A stretch of 64,000 nucleotides of DNA from Jeotgalibaca ciconiae (GCF_003955755.1 NZ_CP034465.1:1730001-1794000); one strand, 5' to 3'; numbered from the stretch's first letter, positions 17,680-27,813 are shown. Program-made: numbers and translations. Notes: generated by a model not told the origin, from the letters alone.

Positions 17680-18381
17680 ATGTCCTACATATCTTTAAAA
17701 AATATAAGCAAGTACTACCAAATGGGAGAAACAACCATTATAGCAAATGATAAGATTAGCTTTGATATTCATAAAGGTGAGTTTGTTGTGATACTGGGTC
17801 CTTCCGGAGCAGGGAAATCCACAGTTCTAAATATACTGGGTGGAATGGACACTGCAAACGAAGGAGAAATCATAATTGAAAATACTGATATTGCAACTTT
17901 TTCGGAAAAAGAACTCACTACATACCGCCGTCTTGATGTCGGCTTTATTTTTCAATTCTATAATTTGGTTCCCAATCTAACCGCCAAAGAAAATGTTGAA
18001 TTAGCATCTCAAATTTCTGGACAAGCCTTAGAAGCAGAAGAAGTTTTGAGAGCAGTAGGACTTGGAGAGCGAATGAACAATTTCCCTGCACAATTATCTG
18101 GTGGTGAACAGCAGCGGGTTGCAATTGCACGAGCGATTGCCAAGCAACCGAAGTTACTTCTTTGCGATGAGCCTACTGGTGCGCTGGATTATGAAACAGG
18201 AAAGCAAATTTTGCGTTTGCTGCAAGAAACTTGTGAGAAGACGGGAACTACTGTTATTGTCATTACTCATAATCAAGCAATTGCTCCAATGGCGGACCGG
18301 ATCATTGAAATTAATAATGCAAAAGTACGTGCAATTCATGAGAATAAAAATCCAAAAGCTGTTTCAGAAATAGAATGGTAA
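17680..18381 (+). CDS. ABC transporter ATP-binding protein (MacB/LolD type)
   Basis: A 233-residue ATPase counted from [14 protein letters not shown]. An ATG at 17650 lies only about 15 bases after a TATAAT (17629-17634), so the internal start with AGAAGAG upstream is preferred. Walker A is GPSGAGKST, the Q-loop is in [16 protein letters not shown], the signature is [16 protein letters not shown] and Walker B is [12 protein letters not shown]. It lies 16 bases before a very large FtsX-type permease, its partner in an exporter or envelope mechanotransmission complex. Confidence 0.9.
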   Translation: MSYISLKNISKYYQMGETTIIANDKISFDIHKGEFVVILGPSGAGKSTVLNILGGMDTANEGEIIIENTDIATFSEKELTTYRRLDVGFIFQFYNLVPNLTAKENVELASQISGQALEAEEVLRAVGLGERMNNFPAQLSGGEQQRVAIARAIAKQPKLLLCDEPTGALDYETGKQILRLLQETCEKTGTTVIVITHNQAIAPMADRIIEINNAKVRAIHENKNPKAVSEIEW

Positions 18382-18397
18382 AGGACTGACAAGTGTT

Positions 18398-21300
18398 ATG
18401 AAGAAGAAGGCACTCTGGAAAGACGTTTGGAAGGAAATTTCGAATAATAAAGCTCGGTTCTTAGCACTTTTTGCGATTATTGCACTTGGAGTCGGTTTTT
18501 ATGGAGGTATAAGCGCTGCTGGTCCTGATATGTTGGCAATTGCAGATAAATACTTCCATGAACATAAGCTCTTTGACTTAAAGGTACTGTCTACCTATGG
18601 TATCGTTTCGGATGATTTAAAAGCGTTGGAGGAAGTAGACGATTTAATTATTGAACCCACAAAAACAATCGATGTCGCTTTACAGGATGAAGCCTACTTA
18701 TTACGTCTGTATCCCTATGAGGCTGCTGAGACCTCTATAAACGACTTTTCGATTGTAAGAGGGCGTTTGCCGAATAAAAAAGGAGAAATCGCTCTGGATG
18801 CCGGTCGAGGCTTTGAGAACAGTTTTAAGATCGGTGATGCTGTCAAGTTTGATTTTCAGTCCCAAAGTGAAAATGATTCTGAGGAAGAAAGTATTGAACT
18901 AGTGGAACAAGTTTATACAATCGTTGGATTTGTAGATTCACCTCTCTATATTGAAAACTTGTCTCGCGGGAACACTCAAGTTGGAAAAGGAACATTAGAC
19001 GGTTTCGGAGTTGTTTCTAAAGAAGATATCATTGGTGAGATTTATTCAGAAGTGAATATTCAATTTGAAGAAAATAAAAATCTAACGGCATATTCAGAAG
19101 AATACGAAGAGTACGTAGATGAAAAAGCAGATGAAATTGAAGTGACGTTAAATGGACGTCCGCTAGAAAGAATTAATGAAATTCGCTCGGAAGCGAGAAA
19201 AGAAATTTTTGATGCTGAAAGAGAACTGGAAGATGCGAAAAAACAGTTACAAGAAGCTGAACAAGAACTGCAGAAGGCTCGTGCTGAGCTGGACGAAGGA
19301 ACTCAAACTTATAATGAGAATAAGGCAGTCTTTGACCAAGAAATCACAGAAGCAGAAGCTGAAATTGCCAAACAACAGGAACAGATTGATGCTGGCTGGG
19401 CAGAATACCAAGAAGGATTAGCAAGTTGGAGAGCGAATGCTCGAACTTATGCTGACGCGAAGGTAGCATGGGAAATCCAAAGAGAAGAATTATTACAACA
19501 GCTTGACTCAGCCGTATCACTAGAGGCTCTCGCTGAAAAACCGATTCCAACACCAGAAGGCGAAGAATTAGGGAAACAAATTCAGAAGCTGTTTGATGGA
19601 GAGAGAGAAATTGAACAGGCGAGGAAGCAGTTAGAAGCTCATGGCAGAACATTACAAGAACAAGAACAGCAATTAAACGAAGCACAACAGAAATTGAATG
19701 ACGATAAAGAGCGTGCGATTGTATTAGAACAAGAAGCGGAAGAACTTGTCAATTTAATCGCATTACAAAAAGAAATTTTGATTGGTAAACAAGAACAATT
19801 AGCCTATGTCAAACAGGCGATCCAAGTACCTTTTGAAGATTTGACAGATGAAGAGAAAGCACAAATGGTTAATGTAATTAGCGAACAAGGAGATATAACA
19901 CAGCTTTATCAGCCATTTTTAGCTTATTTAAATGGAGAAGTTGATAAAGATGGAATTCCTGTTGAGCAAGAAGAGAATGCTCAAAATAGTGTCAAGGAAG
20001 CAGTTGCCAATCAAGAAGCAGAACTCAGCAGCATACAGACTACTATAGAAGAGCTCCGAATTAGTGATCGGGAAGCAGAATTACTTGAACAAGGACAGAT
20101 TTTAGTAAATGCTCAAAAGTTGTATGGCGAAGGATCCAAAGAGATTGAACAGAGTGCCAGTGAATTAGCTCGTGCGAAAAATATTTTGCAAAATAAAATA
20201 CAGTCTGCCATGCAAAATATTCAGAGTCAAGTTGCCATTGCTGATCGCCAATTTTCAGAACAAGGAGAAGCTTTAGAAATTGCTCGAGCGGAACTGGAAG
20301 CAGCTCGAAACGAGCTTCAGAATGGGCAAGCTCAATTGGATCGAGGGTATGAAGAATTAAATACGGAACGAGATACGGGGACTGCTGCCTTGGCAGAGGC
20401 ATGGGAAGAACTCCAAGCAGGCGAAGAAGAGTATGCATCCGGTCTTCAAGAATTTGGAGAAGAAAGAACAGAAGCGGAAGAAGAAATTATGAAAGGAGAA
20501 CAAGAGTTATCAGATGCTAAAAATGAAATAGCCGCTCTAGATGAACCCATCTATTTCGTTCAAGATCGGACAGTTAATCCTGGTTACCAAAGTTATCGCG
20601 ATAATGCCAATCGAATTTCAGCGATTGCCTCTATTTTCCCAGTATTTTTCTTTTTAATTGCTGCGTTAGTGAGTTTTACTACGATGACGAGAATGGTGGA
20701 TGAACAGCGCCAACAAATGGGAACTCTGAAAGGACTTGGATACGGCAGCCTTGATATTGCCAAGAAATTTATCGTATACGCTGCAGCAGCTTGTTTCGGC
20801 GGTACAATTGTAGGACTTTTGATTGGTTACCATTTATTCCCAACGGTAATTTTTATGGCTTACAGTACTTTATATCGATTACCTGACATAGAAATTCACT
20901 ACTATTTCTCATATGGCCTTATTTCGTTAGTCGTAGCAATCCTTTGCACGATTGGGCCAGCTGCAGTGACAGCATACAAAGAGTTGAAAGAAAGTCCAGC
21001 ATCTTTAATGCGCCCTAAAGCTCCTAAAAGCGGAAAACGAGTTTTATTAGAACGAATCCCATTTGTTTGGGACCGCCTAGGCTTTAACGGAAAAATTACT
21101 GTCCGTAATTTAGTGCGTTATAAATTACGAAACTCTATGACGATTATTGGAGTTGCAGGAAGCACCGCTCTAATATTGACTGGCTTTGCGATTACTAACT
21201 CCATTTCAGGACTTGCGAATACGCAATTTAATGAAGTAACCATGTATGATGCTGTCGTTGCTTTGGAAGAGAATATTTCCGAAGAAGATAGGAATGAATA

Positions 21301-22222
21301 CATTGAACTGATTGATTCCTATGATGAAATTGAAAATCATTTGTTTACATTCCAGACATCCTATAAAACAGATAGAGCGGGAATCAGTATCCAAGATGTC
21401 ACTGTATTTGTCCCAGAGAATACGGAAATTTTTTCTGATTTTGTTAATTTACAGGAAAGAGAAACAGCTGATAAGTATTCTCTAACGGATGAAGGGGCAA
21501 TTATTACTGAAAAACTAGCAGCGTTGATGGAATTAGAGCCGGGCGATGAATTGACAATCCGCGATGATCAAGCAATGACGTATCGAATTCCTATTCAAGC
21601 GATTGCGGAGAACTATACAGGTCACTACCTATATATGACTCCTGGCTTATACGAGAGAACTTTTTCTGAAAACTACCTGCCGAACACTGATTTGCTTATC
21701 TTTAATGAGTCAGGTAATTGGGAAAGAACATTTGCAGAAGAGGCGATGAATGCAGCACAAGTAATGTTGGTTACTTTTATGGATGTAATTGATGCTCAAT
21801 TCACTGATACCTTAAGTATTTTAGATTTAGTAACCGTTATTCTCATCATTTCTGCAGCAGCGTTGGCGTTTATTGTTCTATATAACTTAACAAACGTGAA
21901 TGTGTCCGAACGAATTAGGGAACTTTCTACTATCAAAGTGCTTGGTTTCTATCACATGGAAGTAAGTATGTATATTTACCGAGAAACCTTCATTTTAACG
22001 TTGATAGGAGTCTTTGTGGGATTTGGGTTAGGGAATATTTTAGCGACAGTTATTTTAAAAATGGTAGAAGTCGACTTTATGCTTTTCCCAACAACTATTT
22101 TACTGTCTAGTTATTTTTATTCTTCTATATTAACCATATTATTTTCTGTTATTGTAATGGTAATTATGCATTACAAATTAAAACAAGTAGATATGATCGA
22201 AGCACTAAAATCCGTTGAATAA
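18398..22222 (+). CDS. Giant FtsX-family ABC permease with coiled-coil extracellular domain
   Basis: A 1274-residue membrane protein. One helix (about residues 20-40) leads into a MacB-like extracellular domain, then a very long charged Glu/Gln/Ala-rich region (about 265-720) that reads as coiled coil with repeated AEAEI/EQELQ-type heptads. Two FtsX modules follow: about 748-870 with EQRQQMGTLKGLGYG, and about 1130-1270 with RIRELSTIKVLGFY, giving seven or eight more helices. The architecture suggests an ABC machine reaching into the cell wall. Its substrate is not shown; it could export peptides or lipids or work mechanically like MacB. Confidence 0.85.
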   Translation: MKKKALWKDVWKEISNNKARFLALFAIIALGVGFYGGISAAGPDMLAIADKYFHEHKLFDLKVLSTYGIVSDDLKALEEVDDLIIEPTKTIDVALQDEAYLLRLYPYEAAETSINDFSIVRGRLPNKKGEIALDAGRGFENSFKIGDAVKFDFQSQSENDSEEESIELVEQVYTIVGFVDSPLYIENLSRGNTQVGKGTLDGFGVVSKEDIIGEIYSEVNIQFEENKNLTAYSEEYEEYVDEKADEIEVTLNGRPLERINEIRSEARKEIFDAERELEDAKKQLQEAEQELQKARAELDEGTQTYNENKAVFDQEITEAEAEIAKQQEQIDAGWAEYQEGLASWRANARTYADAKVAWEIQREELLQQLDSAVSLEALAEKPIPTPEGEELGKQIQKLFDGEREIEQARKQLEAHGRTLQEQEQQLNEAQQKLNDDKERAIVLEQEAEELVNLIALQKEILIGKQEQLAYVKQAIQVPFEDLTDEEKAQMVNVISEQGDITQLYQPFLAYLNGEVDKDGIPVEQEENAQNSVKEAVANQEAELSSIQTTIEELRISDREAELLEQGQILVNAQKLYGEGSKEIEQSASELARAKNILQNKIQSAMQNIQSQVAIADRQFSEQGEALEIARAELEAARNELQNGQAQLDRGYEELNTERDTGTAALAEAWEELQAGEEEYASGLQEFGEERTEAEEEIMKGEQELSDAKNEIAALDEPIYFVQDRTVNPGYQSYRDNANRISAIASIFPVFFFLIAALVSFTTMTRMVDEQRQQMGTLKGLGYGSLDIAKKFIVYAAAACFGGTIVGLLIGYHLFPTVIFMAYSTLYRLPDIEIHYYFSYGLISLVVAILCTIGPAAVTAYKELKESPASLMRPKAPKSGKRVLLERIPFVWDRLGFNGKITVRNLVRYKLRNSMTIIGVAGSTALILTGFAITNSISGLANTQFNEVTMYDAVVALEENISEEDRNEYIELIDSYDEIENHLFTFQTSYKTDRAGISIQDVTVFVPENTEIFSDFVNLQERETADKYSLTDEGAIITEKLAALMELEPGDELTIRDDQAMTYRIPIQAIAENYTGHYLYMTPGLYERTFSENYLPNTDLLIFNESGNWERTFAEEAMNAAQVMLVTFMDVIDAQFTDTLSILDLVTVILIISAAALAFIVLYNLTNVNVSERIRELSTIKVLGFYHMEVSMYIYRETFILTLIGVFVGFGLGNILATVILKMVEVDFMLFPTTILLSSYFYSSILTILFSVIVMVIMHYKLKQVDMIEALKSVE

Positions 22223-22227
22223 TGAAA

Positions 22228-22268
22228 AGAAAGCAAAGCTGGTTTAGAGCCGGCTTTGCTTTTTTTTC
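22228..22268 (+). terminator. Terminator of the ABC exporter operon
   Basis: AAAGCAAAGCTGG / CCGGCTTTGCTTT stem followed by a long T-run, just after the permease stop. Confidence 0.9.
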
Positions 22269-22420
22269 TCTTGGAATAGAAAGATATAATAAATTAATGA
22301 ATAAAACCATTACAGCGAAAAAAACGACTCCAAATAGGCTTTTTTTGAGGAAAGAAAGGAAATATTCAAAAACAGGTTGCTTAAATTGTCAGAATATTCT
22401 ATACTATGAACATTAAAAAT

Positions 22421-22453
22421 TAAGGAGAACATAACGAAACTCCTAATTTTACA
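22421..22453 (+). other. Hairpin in the liv operon leader
   Basis: ATTAAGGAG / CTCCTAAT stem with a 12-base loop and a short T-run, about 50 bases before the substrate-binding protein gene. It could be an attenuator or a leftover terminator. No known riboswitch was recognised. Confidence 0.4.
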
Positions 22454-22505
22454 AATAATAGTCAACTGCAAGATTCAACTGCGTTGAAACATGGAGGGAA
22501 TATTT

Positions 22506-23663
22506 ATGAAGAAAAAATTTTGGTTGGGTCTAGCGTCGGTAGCATTGTTGGCTGCCTGTGGAAATGGTGCAGAAACTGATTCAAGTAACGGTGGAGCAGG
22601 TGAAGGCGCAGTTATTGGTGGAAACTTTGAATTGTCTGGTGGAGCGAGTGCTTACGGTACCCCAATGGATCAAGGAGTGAAATTGGCGGTTGAAAATATA
22701 AATGAAGCAGGCGGAGTATTGGGAGAAGATGTAAGTTATAAAAGTTATGACAACAAATCCGAACCTCAAGAAGCAGCCAGTGTTGCGACGCGTTTAGCAA
22801 CAGAAGACAATGTATCAGCGATTATCGGACCTGCAACCACAGGTGATGCAAACGCACAAACACCTGCTGTAACAAGAGCAGGCGTACCGGCAATTTTACC
22901 AGCTGCGACTGGTGATGATGTAACAATGGACGGTGAAACAGTATGGGAGTATATCTTCCGTGTATGTTTCCAAGATTCATTCCAAGGAGAAGTATTGGCG
23001 AACTTTGCTCAAAATAACCTAGAAGCTACAAAAGCGGTAATTATCGTAGATAACTCTACTGATTATGGTGTAGGTTTAGCAGAAGCCTTTAAAGATGTCT
23101 TTACAGGAGATATCGTTAAGGAAGAGAACTTTACTACTGGACAAACGGACTTCCAAGCAATTTTGACAAATATCCGTAATGAAGATTTTGATGTTATTTT
23201 TATCCCAGGTTACTATGAAGAAGCTGGTTTGGTGATCAAACAAGCACGTGAAATGGGAATTGAACAACCAATTCTTGGACCGGATGGTTTTGCAAACTCA
23301 ATCTTGGTTGAACTTGCTGGTGAACAAAACGTAAATAATGTTTATTACACAGGACACTTTACTCCAAACAGTGAAGAACCAAAAGTGCAAGAATTCCTAG
23401 CGCAATACGAAGAAAAGTACGGAACAGCGGCAGACTCGTTTGCAGCACTTGCATATGACGCAGCAAACCTTCTGTTTGAAGCGATGGAAGTAGCAGGATC
23501 TACTGATCCTCAAGCTGTAACAGATGCACTTCCAACGATTACTGGTTTTGAAGGAATTACAGGGACATTCTCCTTAGATGAGAACCATAACCCAATTAAG
23601 AATACATTTGTTATTGAGTTGCAAGGTGGCGTTGAAGTAGCGAACACAATTGTAGAACCATAA
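22506..23663 (+). CDS. livJ: Branched-chain amino-acid ABC transporter, substrate-binding lipoprotein
   Basis: A 385-residue protein. The start is the second ATG (22506) with GGAGGG upstream. The signal peptide ends in the lipobox LLAAC, so it is anchored to the membrane by lipid. The type I periplasmic-binding fold follows: GGNFELSGGASAYG, VAIIGPATTGDANAQTPAV-like and AALAYDAANLLFEAM motifs typical of the LivJ/Peripla_BP_6 family. It leads livJHMGF-acuB. A terminator-like hairpin separates it from livH, which would give more binding protein than permease. Ligands could be Leu/Ile/Val or another small solute. Confidence 0.92.
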   Translation: MKKKFWLGLASVALLAACGNGAETDSSNGGAGEGAVIGGNFELSGGASAYGTPMDQGVKLAVENINEAGGVLGEDVSYKSYDNKSEPQEAASVATRLATEDNVSAIIGPATTGDANAQTPAVTRAGVPAILPAATGDDVTMDGETVWEYIFRVCFQDSFQGEVLANFAQNNLEATKAVIIVDNSTDYGVGLAEAFKDVFTGDIVKEENFTTGQTDFQAILTNIRNEDFDVIFIPGYYEEAGLVIKQAREMGIEQPILGPDGFANSILVELAGEQNVNNVYYTGHFTPNSEEPKVQEFLAQYEEKYGTAADSFAALAYDAANLLFEAMEVAGSTDPQAVTDALPTITGFEGITGTFSLDENHNPIKNTFVIELQGGVEVANTIVEP

Positions 23664-23703
23664 TAAATAATTACAAAGAAAAAATTATTATTGTTAATGC
23701 TTT

Positions 23704-23743
23704 TCGAAAGGAGGCTAGGACATCTGTCTCAGCCTCCTTTTGT
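23704..23743 (+). terminator. Hairpin between livJ and livH
   Basis: AAAGGAGGCT / AGCCTCCTTT stem with a T-rich tail, 40 bases after livJ. It probably acts as a partial terminator that stabilises or enriches livJ mRNA. Confidence 0.75.
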
Positions 23744-23787
23744 TGGGGAAATACGTATATAAAATTTGAAAGTAAAGAGGTGTACAT

Positions 23788-24666
23788 ATGGAAAGCTTTA
23801 TCCAGCAGATGATAAATGGAGTCTCACTGGGAAGCATCTATGCGCTGATCGCACTAGGGTATACGATGGTATACGGAATCATCAAGTTGATTAACTTCGC
23901 CCACGGAGAGATTTATATGGTTGGTGCTTATGTCGGATATGGCCTGATTCGTAATGTAGGTCTTGGTTTAATTCCAGCACTTGTTCTATCTATGTTGTTT
24001 TGTGCAATCTTAGGGGTAGTTATTGAAAAAATTGCCTATAAACCACTACGAGGAGCTACTAGAATAGCAACATTGATTACAGCAATTGGTGTTTCGTATT
24101 TGCTGCAAAACTTGATGATTTATTTCATGGGAGCAGAAAGTAGGGCATTTCCTACTGCGCTGGAAAATAAGGTATTCCGTTTTGGAGGAGTATCAATTAA
24201 TAATCAACAAATTATGATTATTCTCACAACAATCTTTTTGATGGTTGCTCTACAGGTCATCATCAAATATACAAAAATGGGAAAAGCCATGCGTGCGGTT
24301 AGTACTGATATGGATGCTGCTCAATTAATGGGAATCAACGTTGACAATGTCATTTCTTTTACCTTTATTCTAGGTTCTGCTTTAGCGGGTGCGGCAGGTG
24401 TATTAGTAGGGATTTACTATAACTCGATTAATCCGCTCATGGGCGTAACGCCAGGACTGAAGGCATTCGTTGCAGCTGTATTTGGTGGAATTGGTATCGT
24501 CCCAGGTGCAATGGTTGGCGGCTACTTGATTGGACTTATTGAAACAATAGTTAGCGCATATGGCGGTTCGATGTATAAAGATGCGGTTGTTTACTTGATT
24601 CTGATTATTATCCTAATCGTTAAACCATCCGGAATCTTTGGCAAGAACACAAAAGAGAAAGTGTAG
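23788..24666 (+). CDS. livH: Branched-chain amino-acid ABC transporter permease LivH
   Basis: A 292-residue membrane protein with about eight helices. Family signatures are visible: GVSLGSIYALIALGYTMVYGIIKLINFAHGEI at the start, and the EAA-like cytoplasmic loop AQLMGINVDNVISFTFILG. It starts with GAGGTG upstream and forms the channel with LivM. Confidence 0.93.
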   Translation: MESFIQQMINGVSLGSIYALIALGYTMVYGIIKLINFAHGEIYMVGAYVGYGLIRNVGLGLIPALVLSMLFCAILGVVIEKIAYKPLRGATRIATLITAIGVSYLLQNLMIYFMGAESRAFPTALENKVFRFGGVSINNQQIMIILTTIFLMVALQVIIKYTKMGKAMRAVSTDMDAAQLMGINVDNVISFTFILGSALAGAAGVLVGIYYNSINPLMGVTPGLKAFVAAVFGGIGIVPGAMVGGYLIGLIETIVSAYGGSMYKDAVVYLILIIILIVKPSGIFGKNTKEKV

Positions 24667-24676
24667 GTGAAGTCAG

Positions 24677-25666
24677 GTGAAACAATTTAATAAAAATAAC
24701 CTTGGTTGGCTTATCCTCACGGCAGTTGCAGGTGTGCTTTTATATATTGGTGTCAGCACAAGAACGATTTCTGCTTTTCACCAGATCACATTAATGACCA
24801 TTCTGATTAACATTATTTTAGCAGTTGGCTTGAACTTGGTTATTGGTTTTTCAGGACAATTTTCACTGGGGCACGCTGGTTTTATGGCAATTGGTGCTTA
24901 TAGTGGAGCGATTGTAGGCGATAAAGTCGACGGAATTGCCGGTTTCCTTTTAGGACTCCTGGTGGGTGTGATTATAGCGATGGTTGTTGCTTTGATCGTA
25001 GGAATTCCCACTTTACGTCTGAAAGGTGATTATTTAGCGATTGCAACCTTGGGAGTTTCAGAGATTATTCGAATTATTATCATCAACATCCCTGACATTA
25101 CTAATGGAGCACGTGGAATTACTGGTATTTCATTTCCTTTTTCATCAAATACAAGTTTTATCATGACTACTTTTGTAATATTAGTCATTTCTACGATTGT
25201 CACGGTGAATTTCATAAAGAGCAGCCCGGGGCGTGCAACGATTTCGATTCGTGAAGATGAGATTGCTGCAGAGTCAATGGGAGTCAATACGACTTTATAC
25301 AAAGTAATTGCATTTATGATTGGTGCTGCTACAGCAAGTGTTGCAGGGTCTTTGTATGGTTCATTCTTTAGTGTTATTAATCCAAGTGATTTTACATTCC
25401 AACGTTCTGTTGATGTTTTGATTATTGTGGTATTCGGCGGGATTGGTAGTGTTACAGGTACATTTGTAGCTGCTGTCGTATTGGGGATTTTAAATACATC
25501 TCTGCAATCGTTTGGAGAGATGCGGATGATTATTTATGCATTGGCATTGATTGCGATTATGGTGTTTCGTCCCGGCGGATTACTGGGAACGAGAGAATTT
25601 ACTATGTCTGGATTACTGAATAGAAAAAAACGCCAAACGGCAACTGATAAGGAGGCGGGAGAATGA
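24677..25666 (+). CDS. livM: Branched-chain amino-acid ABC transporter permease LivM
   Basis: A 329-residue membrane protein starting at GTG. It shows LNLVIGFSGQFSLGHAGFMAIGAY and RLKGDYLAIATLG, both typical of LivM, and the coupling-loop region REDEIAAESMGVNTTLYKVIAF. Its stop overlaps the livG start by four bases (ATGA), so the two are translationally coupled. Confidence 0.93.
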   Translation: MKQFNKNNLGWLILTAVAGVLLYIGVSTRTISAFHQITLMTILINIILAVGLNLVIGFSGQFSLGHAGFMAIGAYSGAIVGDKVDGIAGFLLGLLVGVIIAMVVALIVGIPTLRLKGDYLAIATLGVSEIIRIIIINIPDITNGARGITGISFPFSSNTSFIMTTFVILVISTIVTVNFIKSSPGRATISIREDEIAAESMGVNTTLYKVIAFMIGAATASVAGSLYGSFFSVINPSDFTFQRSVDVLIIVVFGGIGSVTGTFVAAVVLGILNTSLQSFGEMRMIIYALALIAIMVFRPGGLLGTREFTMSGLLNRKKRQTATDKEAGE

Positions 25667-26436
25667 GTCTATTAGAAGTAACAGATCTAACAAAAAACTT
25701 TGGTGGTCTTGCAGCTCTTTCGAATGTTGATTTCCGTCTAGAGGAAAACGAATTAGTCGGTCTTATCGGTCCGAACGGTGCTGGCAAAACGACATTTTTT
25801 AACCTTCTTACAGGTGTATACGTCCCTTCTGAAGGAGATATCATTTTAGAAACAAATGGTGAAAAAACAAAACTGAATGGAAAAAAACCATTCAAAATTA
25901 CCGATTTAGGGTTGGCTCGTACATTTCAGAATATTCGCCTTTTTAAAGATTTGTCCGTGATGGATAATGTTTTGATTGCTTTTCACAGTAAAAAAGGAGT
26001 GGGAACATTCCATAGTATCTTACGAACACCGAAATTTTATCAAAATGAAGAAGAGTTAAGAAAAGAAGCAATTGAATTGCTTAGGATTTTTCGATTAGAT
26101 GGAAAATTGGAAACATTAGCTCGTAACTTACCATATGGCGAACAACGTCGCTTGGAGATTGTTCGTGCTTTAGCGACACAACCGAAAATCCTCTTTTTAG
26201 ATGAACCTGCTGCTGGGATGAATCCACAAGAAACAGCTGAATTAACACAGTTAATTCGTCAGATTCAGCAGCAATTTAAAATCACGGTAGTTTTAATTGA
26301 GCATGATATGTCACTGGTTATGAATGTGTGCGAACGGATTTATTGTTTGGAATACGGGCGTTTGATAGCTCAAGGAACACCAGAAGAAATTCAAAAAAAT
26401 CCAGCTGTTATTAAAGCTTACTTAGGAGGAGACTAA
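25663..26436 (+). CDS. livG: Branched-chain amino-acid ABC transporter ATPase LivG
   Basis: A 257-residue ATPase. Walker A is GPNGAGKTTFF, the LivG-type ARTFQNIRLFKDLSVMDNV follows, then the signature region LPYGEQRRLEIVRALA, Walker B LFLDEPAAGMNP and the H-loop LIEHDMSLVM. AARGMN-type Walker B residues are typical of LivG. It is coupled to livM and sits three bases before livF. Confidence 0.93.
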   Translation: MSLLEVTDLTKNFGGLAALSNVDFRLEENELVGLIGPNGAGKTTFFNLLTGVYVPSEGDIILETNGEKTKLNGKKPFKITDLGLARTFQNIRLFKDLSVMDNVLIAFHSKKGVGTFHSILRTPKFYQNEEELRKEAIELLRIFRLDGKLETLARNLPYGEQRRLEIVRALATQPKILFLDEPAAGMNPQETAELTQLIRQIQQQFKITVVLIEHDMSLVMNVCERIYCLEYGRLIAQGTPEEIQKNPAVIKAYLGGD

Positions 26437-26439
26437 CAG

Positions 26440-27144
26440 ATGCTGAAAGTAACTAATTTATCTGTTCAATACGGCATGATTCAAGCAGTAAAGGATGTCT
26501 CCTTTGAAGTAAACGAAGGAGAAATTGTATCGCTGATTGGAGCGAATGGTGCCGGAAAATCAACCATTTTACGGACAATTTCTGGATTAGTACGTTCTAC
26601 TTCCGGAGCGATCGAGTATCTGGATAAAGATATAACAAAAACACCATCACGGAAAATTGTAGAACAAAGGCTCATTCAAGTTCCAGAAGGCCGTCATGTA
26701 TTCAAAGGCTTGACGGTCCAAGAAAACTTAGATTTAGGCAGCTTTACCCGTAAAGGAAAAGAAGGTATAAAAGAAGATTTGGAACAAGTTTTTGAACGTT
26801 TCCCTATCTTGGCTGAACGAAAAAATCAAGATGCGTCTACACTTTCTGGCGGCGAGCAACAGATGTTGGCAATGGGGCGTGCGTTGATGTCTAAACCAAA
26901 ATTACTGTTATTGGACGAACCTTCTATGGGACTTGCGCCGATTTTCATTAAAGAAATTTTCCGTATTATTCAAGATATTCAAAAGCAAGGAACAACTATC
27001 TTGTTAATTGAGCAAAATGCGAAAGTAGCGTTAGAAATTGCTACTCGCGGATACGTGCTCGAAACTGGTAAAATAGTATTAAGCGATACAGGTAAAAACT
27101 TGTTGAAGAGTGATGAAGTTCAAAAAGCATATCTAGGAGGGTAA
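26440..27144 (+). CDS. livF: Branched-chain amino-acid ABC transporter ATPase LivF
   Basis: A 234-residue ATPase. Walker A GANGAGKSTIL, VPEGRHVFKGLTVQENLDLG (a LivF hallmark), signature LSGGEQQMLAMGRALM, Walker B LLLDEPSMGLAP, and the terminal switch LIEQNAKVALEIA. It pairs with LivG on the cytoplasmic face of the LivHM channel. Confidence 0.93.
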   Translation: MLKVTNLSVQYGMIQAVKDVSFEVNEGEIVSLIGANGAGKSTILRTISGLVRSTSGAIEYLDKDITKTPSRKIVEQRLIQVPEGRHVFKGLTVQENLDLGSFTRKGKEGIKEDLEQVFERFPILAERKNQDASTLSGGEQQMLAMGRALMSKPKLLLLDEPSMGLAPIFIKEIFRIIQDIQKQGTTILLIEQNAKVALEIATRGYVLETGKIVLSDTGKNLLKSDEVQKAYLGG

Positions 27145-27147
27145 TGA

Positions 27148-27807
27148 ATGGACGTAAATAGCTATATGTCAAAAGAGTTAATTACAATTGCTCCAAATAC
27201 CAAAATTTTAGACGCTTTGGATTTAATGAAGGAGCATAATATTCATCGTTTGCCAGTAGTGGAAGGCGGTCAGATGATTGGATTAATTACGGAAGGTGTT
27301 ATCAGCCGTAACACTCCTTCGACCATGACGAGTTTAGACATGCATGAAGTAAATTATTTGCTTAATAAAACGGCCGTAAGTGATATTATGGAGAAAAAAG
27401 TCATAACTATTCATAAAGAGGCATTATTAGAAGAAGCAGCTATTAAGATGCGTCAAAATGATATTGGGGTGTTACCAGTTGTAGAAAACGATAGTCAGCT
27501 GGTTGGGATTATCACAGAAAAAGATATTTTCGATGCATTTATTGATGTGCTTGGTTTCTATACACCAGGTGTAAGGGTAGTGATTAACATTCATGAAGAT
27601 CGTAAAGGCGTTCTGGAAGAAGTAACGAACTTCTTTTACGAATCAGAAATGAGTATCCAACAAGTAGCTGTATATAGAAAGACAGGGATGATTCAAGTAA
27701 TCATTCAAGTAGACAGCAATGACGTTGAGAAAATTAAATCAAGCTTGGAAGAAAAAGGATATGAAGTTGGTTCGATTCTGTATAAGGAACCATCGAATAT
27801 AGAATAA
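27148..27807 (+). CDS. acuB: AcuB-like protein: two CBS domains plus ACT domain
   Basis: A 219-residue protein with paired CBS domains (residues ~1-60 and ~75-135; SKELITIAPNTKILDALDLM and EKKVITIHKEALLEEAAIKM) and a C-terminal ACT-like domain (VVINIHEDRKGVLEEVTNFFYES). CBS pairs bind adenine nucleotides and ACT domains often bind amino acids. AcuB in Bacillus is linked to acetoin use, but here it lies three bases after livF in the transporter operon. A role sensing energy state or branched-chain amino acids is plausible inference. Confidence 0.85.
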   Translation: MDVNSYMSKELITIAPNTKILDALDLMKEHNIHRLPVVEGGQMIGLITEGVISRNTPSTMTSLDMHEVNYLLNKTAVSDIMEKKVITIHKEALLEEAAIKMRQNDIGVLPVVENDSQLVGIITEKDIFDAFIDVLGFYTPGVRVVINIHEDRKGVLEEVTNFFYESEMSIQQVAVYRKTGMIQVIIQVDSNDVEKIKSSLEEKGYEVGSILYKEPSNIE

Positions 27808-27813
27808 GAGAAA

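Noticed and set aside
22222-22416. 64-codon ORF overlapping the end of the large ABC permease gene
   Set aside because: It runs through the permease terminator, has no family resemblance and no proper Shine-Dalgarno.
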